Shown piece after piece: positions 57,935 to 59,947 of a DNA stretch of 59,947 nt. How positions within the stretch are numbered: position 1 is the first letter of the stretch; the number at the start of each line of letters is the position of its first letter. The position numbers were made by a program, and so were the translations under genes. The DNA is from Terana coerulea (lineage: Eukaryota; Basidiomycota; Agaricomycetes; Polyporales; Phanerochaetaceae): the NCBI GenBank assembly GCA_024811115.1, contig JAKOGH010000479.1:1-59947 (forward strand). Direction: 5' to 3'. Below the pieces are notes generated by a model. It ran no database searches. It was not told the DNA's origin and saw only the letters and a list, made by a program, of their open reading frames with translations.

Positions 57935-59947
57935 TTGGAAGAAAGGCAAGAGCGCACAGCCCGTTCCCGGTTCATTCCCCGAGTCCCCCGAGCCTCTAGA
58001 CATCACGCGACGAGCAATCCCTCCACCGAGATCAACCTTCAACAATGCATGGAAGGAACAAAACGAGCTATAGCCCCGAAGAGAACGCGTGCTGCATCCC
58101 TTGTCGCAGCCAGTAGCTCTCGTAACAACGTCAACGCGTGCAGCAACACGTCGTCCAGCACTCTCGGATCGAACGAGACTCGCTCCCCGTCCTCCGCTTC
58201 TCCGCCTCGCCTCCGCCTCCGCCTCCACCCCCAGCTATCCACATAATTCATAGAATGGCCGCCACTCCCGCATGCCCCGCACGGGAGAGAGCGGAGCCCG
58301 GCTAGACCCGAAGGACCTCCGCACCGTTGAGCGGTACTTGACGAGCTCGACGACCTCTTCTTCAAATGCAACATCCAGGACGATGCCGACAAAAAGAAAT
58401 ATCGCCAAGAAGTACGCCTCACTGGACACAGTCGACACCTGGGAATCGGCTCTCTCGCCACCTACGCCGAGTTTGTCACCGAGGTGAAGAAGCTCTACCC
58501 GGAGTTGACCCAGCGTACAAATATACGGTATCGGGCCTCAGGGAGAAGGTCGAGAAGTGGAAGGCCGCCGGTAGTATCCAGACCCTCGGGGACTGGACAA
58601 CGATCTACCGGGAGTTCCTACAGCAGTCGTCCTGGCTGGTCGGCAAAAGTCAGATTGTCGCGAACGAGCAGAACCGTATATATTGGGAACTCATCACCGG
58701 CTTCAACACCGAGACACAGCAGACCATGCGGACGAACCTCCAGATCAAGCACCCAAACACCCTTCCGAAGGAGACTGGCTACCCGCACCCTGACATCCAC
58801 GCTGCCGCCCTGCTCTATCTCCGCTGGGTACCTCAGTCGAGGCCTCTGAGTCCAAGAAGGATTCCCCGAAGGGCCAGATCACACTCAAGGCCGAGGACTT
58901 GGCAACCTTTCTGGGTATGATGCGCAACCATGTCGTCCCCACGTCGCCCCCGTCGGTGCTCCGGTGCAAGCACGGGGCTACGCAGCAGCCTCGCGTGCGC
59001 CCCTGGCTGGCCCACGCCCGAACGACGGTCGGTGCCACTACCGCCGGAGAAGGTGCCCACCATATCGCCCGCGTGCCCCGCAGCCGAGGAGGACATCCGC
59101 GGCGGGAAGATCAAGCGCAACGCTGAGGGCAAGGTAATTCTGCCCAGCGGAAGCTTCGTCCCCAGCTCAATCACCGAGACCAAACATGCAGCGCCCGAGT
59201 TGATGAGTACCACCGCCAGTTCCCAACCAGCTCACCACCGGCTCGATGTCGTACGCCCGAACGCCACGGTCTCGTCCAATCTGTTCACAGTGATGGACGA
59301 CGACGACAACCACAATGAACCCACCAGCGCCCACCTTATCGCACGTTGAGATGGATCGACTCGACGCTCTGTACCGCGAGATCAACCAGCTCCGGCAGAA
59401 GTACGAAGGGCCCCGCACTCGCGCGACAAGCCAAGAAGGCTGTACCAGTGGGTACCATCCCGGTCTCCAGGCACGATACGCTCGCTGACGAAGCGTGTCC
59501 CCAAGCAGCCCCCGCCCAATCAGCCCGAGCCGTCCCCGCCCCAAGCCGATCGAGTCGGTCCTGCCTAAGGGCCCTGAGCACCCTTCGCTGCCGCACAAGA
59601 CGCCGCCCTCACGTGCCCCCGAACCAGAAAAATGTTGGTCATTGCCGGCTCAAAACCAAGGAGCAGCCGGCGATACAAGACTCAGGCCCCGATCGAGGAC
59701 CCCGCGGCGCTCGAACGCGATCCTCAACTCGGCAGCCCCGCAGTTGACGCACGAAGAGGTCCTACAGATCTCCCTGAGATTCGGTCTCGCCCTCCGCGCT
59801 TCGCTTGACCCCGAAGTGCACGGTCAACGAGAAGGCCCATGAGAACTTCGCGCAGGTCGAGGAGCTTACCGAGACCGATCTCCCGAGATCTCTTCGCTCA
59901 TAGACAAGCACCCCGAGGGCTTGCCCCCGAACTCGGTGCGCATCCTC
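57935..59947 (+). pseudogene. Gypsy gag and pre-protease region, frameshifted
   Basis: Pieces of a retrotransposon gag in changing frames: DELDDLFFKCNIQDDADKKK (about 58340-58400), AKKYASLDTVDTWESAL (about 58407), VEKWKAAGSIQTLGDWTTIY (about 58550-58610), REFLQQSSWLVGKSQIVANE (about 58610-58670), MRTNLQIKHPNTLP (about 58725). A damaged zinc knuckle (gagaaggtgcccaccatatc, about 59046) is followed by RGGKIKRNAEGKVILPSGSF (about 59098-59157). The last 400 bp (HEEVLQISL near 59750, LTETDLP near 59870) match the segment between gag and protease in agaric Gypsy elements. At least four frame changes; protease and RT lie beyond the window. Confidence 0.72.

Larger units (their letters stand above)
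57015..59947 (+). mobile_element. Second Ty3/Gypsy element, 5' LTR to gag, cut by the window edge
   Basis: Plus orientation: LTR (57015-57619), a leader with a primer-binding-site-like sequence at 57810-57828, then gag and the beginning of the pre-protease region. The DNA is GC- and CpG-rich, unlike all other elements in the window, which suggests that it is younger or has escaped C-to-T decay. Gag is nevertheless frameshifted. Confidence 0.75.

Noticed and set aside
1..59947. CRISPR array, bacterial operon or ribosomal RNA
   Set aside because: No regularly spaced short repeats, no Shine-Dalgarno-linked genes and no rRNA-like text were seen; introns and elements are fungal.

Overview
The window looks like a gene-poor, transposon-packed stretch of a mushroom-forming basidiomycete (Agaricomycetes) genome. 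The signs are short GT..AG introns of about 50-60 bp, F-box/LRR gene relics, a CmcJ/GA4-desaturase-like gene, RecQ-type helicase and DUF6589 genes, and a typical agaric set of transposons (hAT, MULE, pogo, IS630/Tc1-like, chromodomain Ty3/Gypsy). The only conventional host gene that looks undamaged is the partial one at 1-313 (minus). Nearly everything else is a mobile element, a decayed gene or unrecognised DNA.

Layout. 1-313: start of a CmcJ-like gene with its promoter. About 815-9159: a block of about 8.3 kb with inverted repeats at both ends, enclosing two convergent genes, a RecQ-family helicase (plus, 1701-6031) and a DUF6589 protein (minus, 8713-6068), whose stop codons lie about 36 bp apart. 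I think this is a fossil of an autonomous mobile element of a type I cannot name. The helicase is split just before its Walker A motif by a 1.67-kb inverted-repeat element (1926-3590) carrying a piece of a polyketide synthase gene. 9160-9518: a hAT-type MITE with a perfect 8-bp target duplication; a second copy lies at 21711-22070. 9519-20300: broken F-box/LRR genes and a large broken gene for a helical, possibly pore-forming protein (11976-16418). 20600-24150: a dead MULE transposase gene, split by a 2.4-kb CACTA-like element that itself contains the second MITE. 26594-29340: a dead pogo-like element. 29340-37560: unrecognised decayed genes, a GC-rich tandem repeat (33361-34020), AT-rich DNA and tRNA-like heads. 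37580-38141: a solo LTR. 39588-47989: a decayed hAT element split by an IS630/Tc1-like element (43276-46358). 48574-53660: decayed genes including a DDE transposase-like gene, cut by a Ty3/Gypsy chromovirus (53661 to about 56925, minus, with chromodomain and dUTPase). 57015-59947: the 5' LTR, primer-binding site and gag of a second, CpG-rich Gypsy element (plus) that runs off the window.

How the parts relate. The nesting gives relative ages: RecQ/DUF6589 element > PKS-carrying element; MULE > CACTA-like element > MITE; hAT > IS630/Tc1-like; DDE gene > chromovirus. Most transposase genes carry frameshifts or stops, so trans-mobilisation from elsewhere in the genome would be needed for any present movement. 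Genes were read by eye; family names rest on motif recognition, not on database searches.
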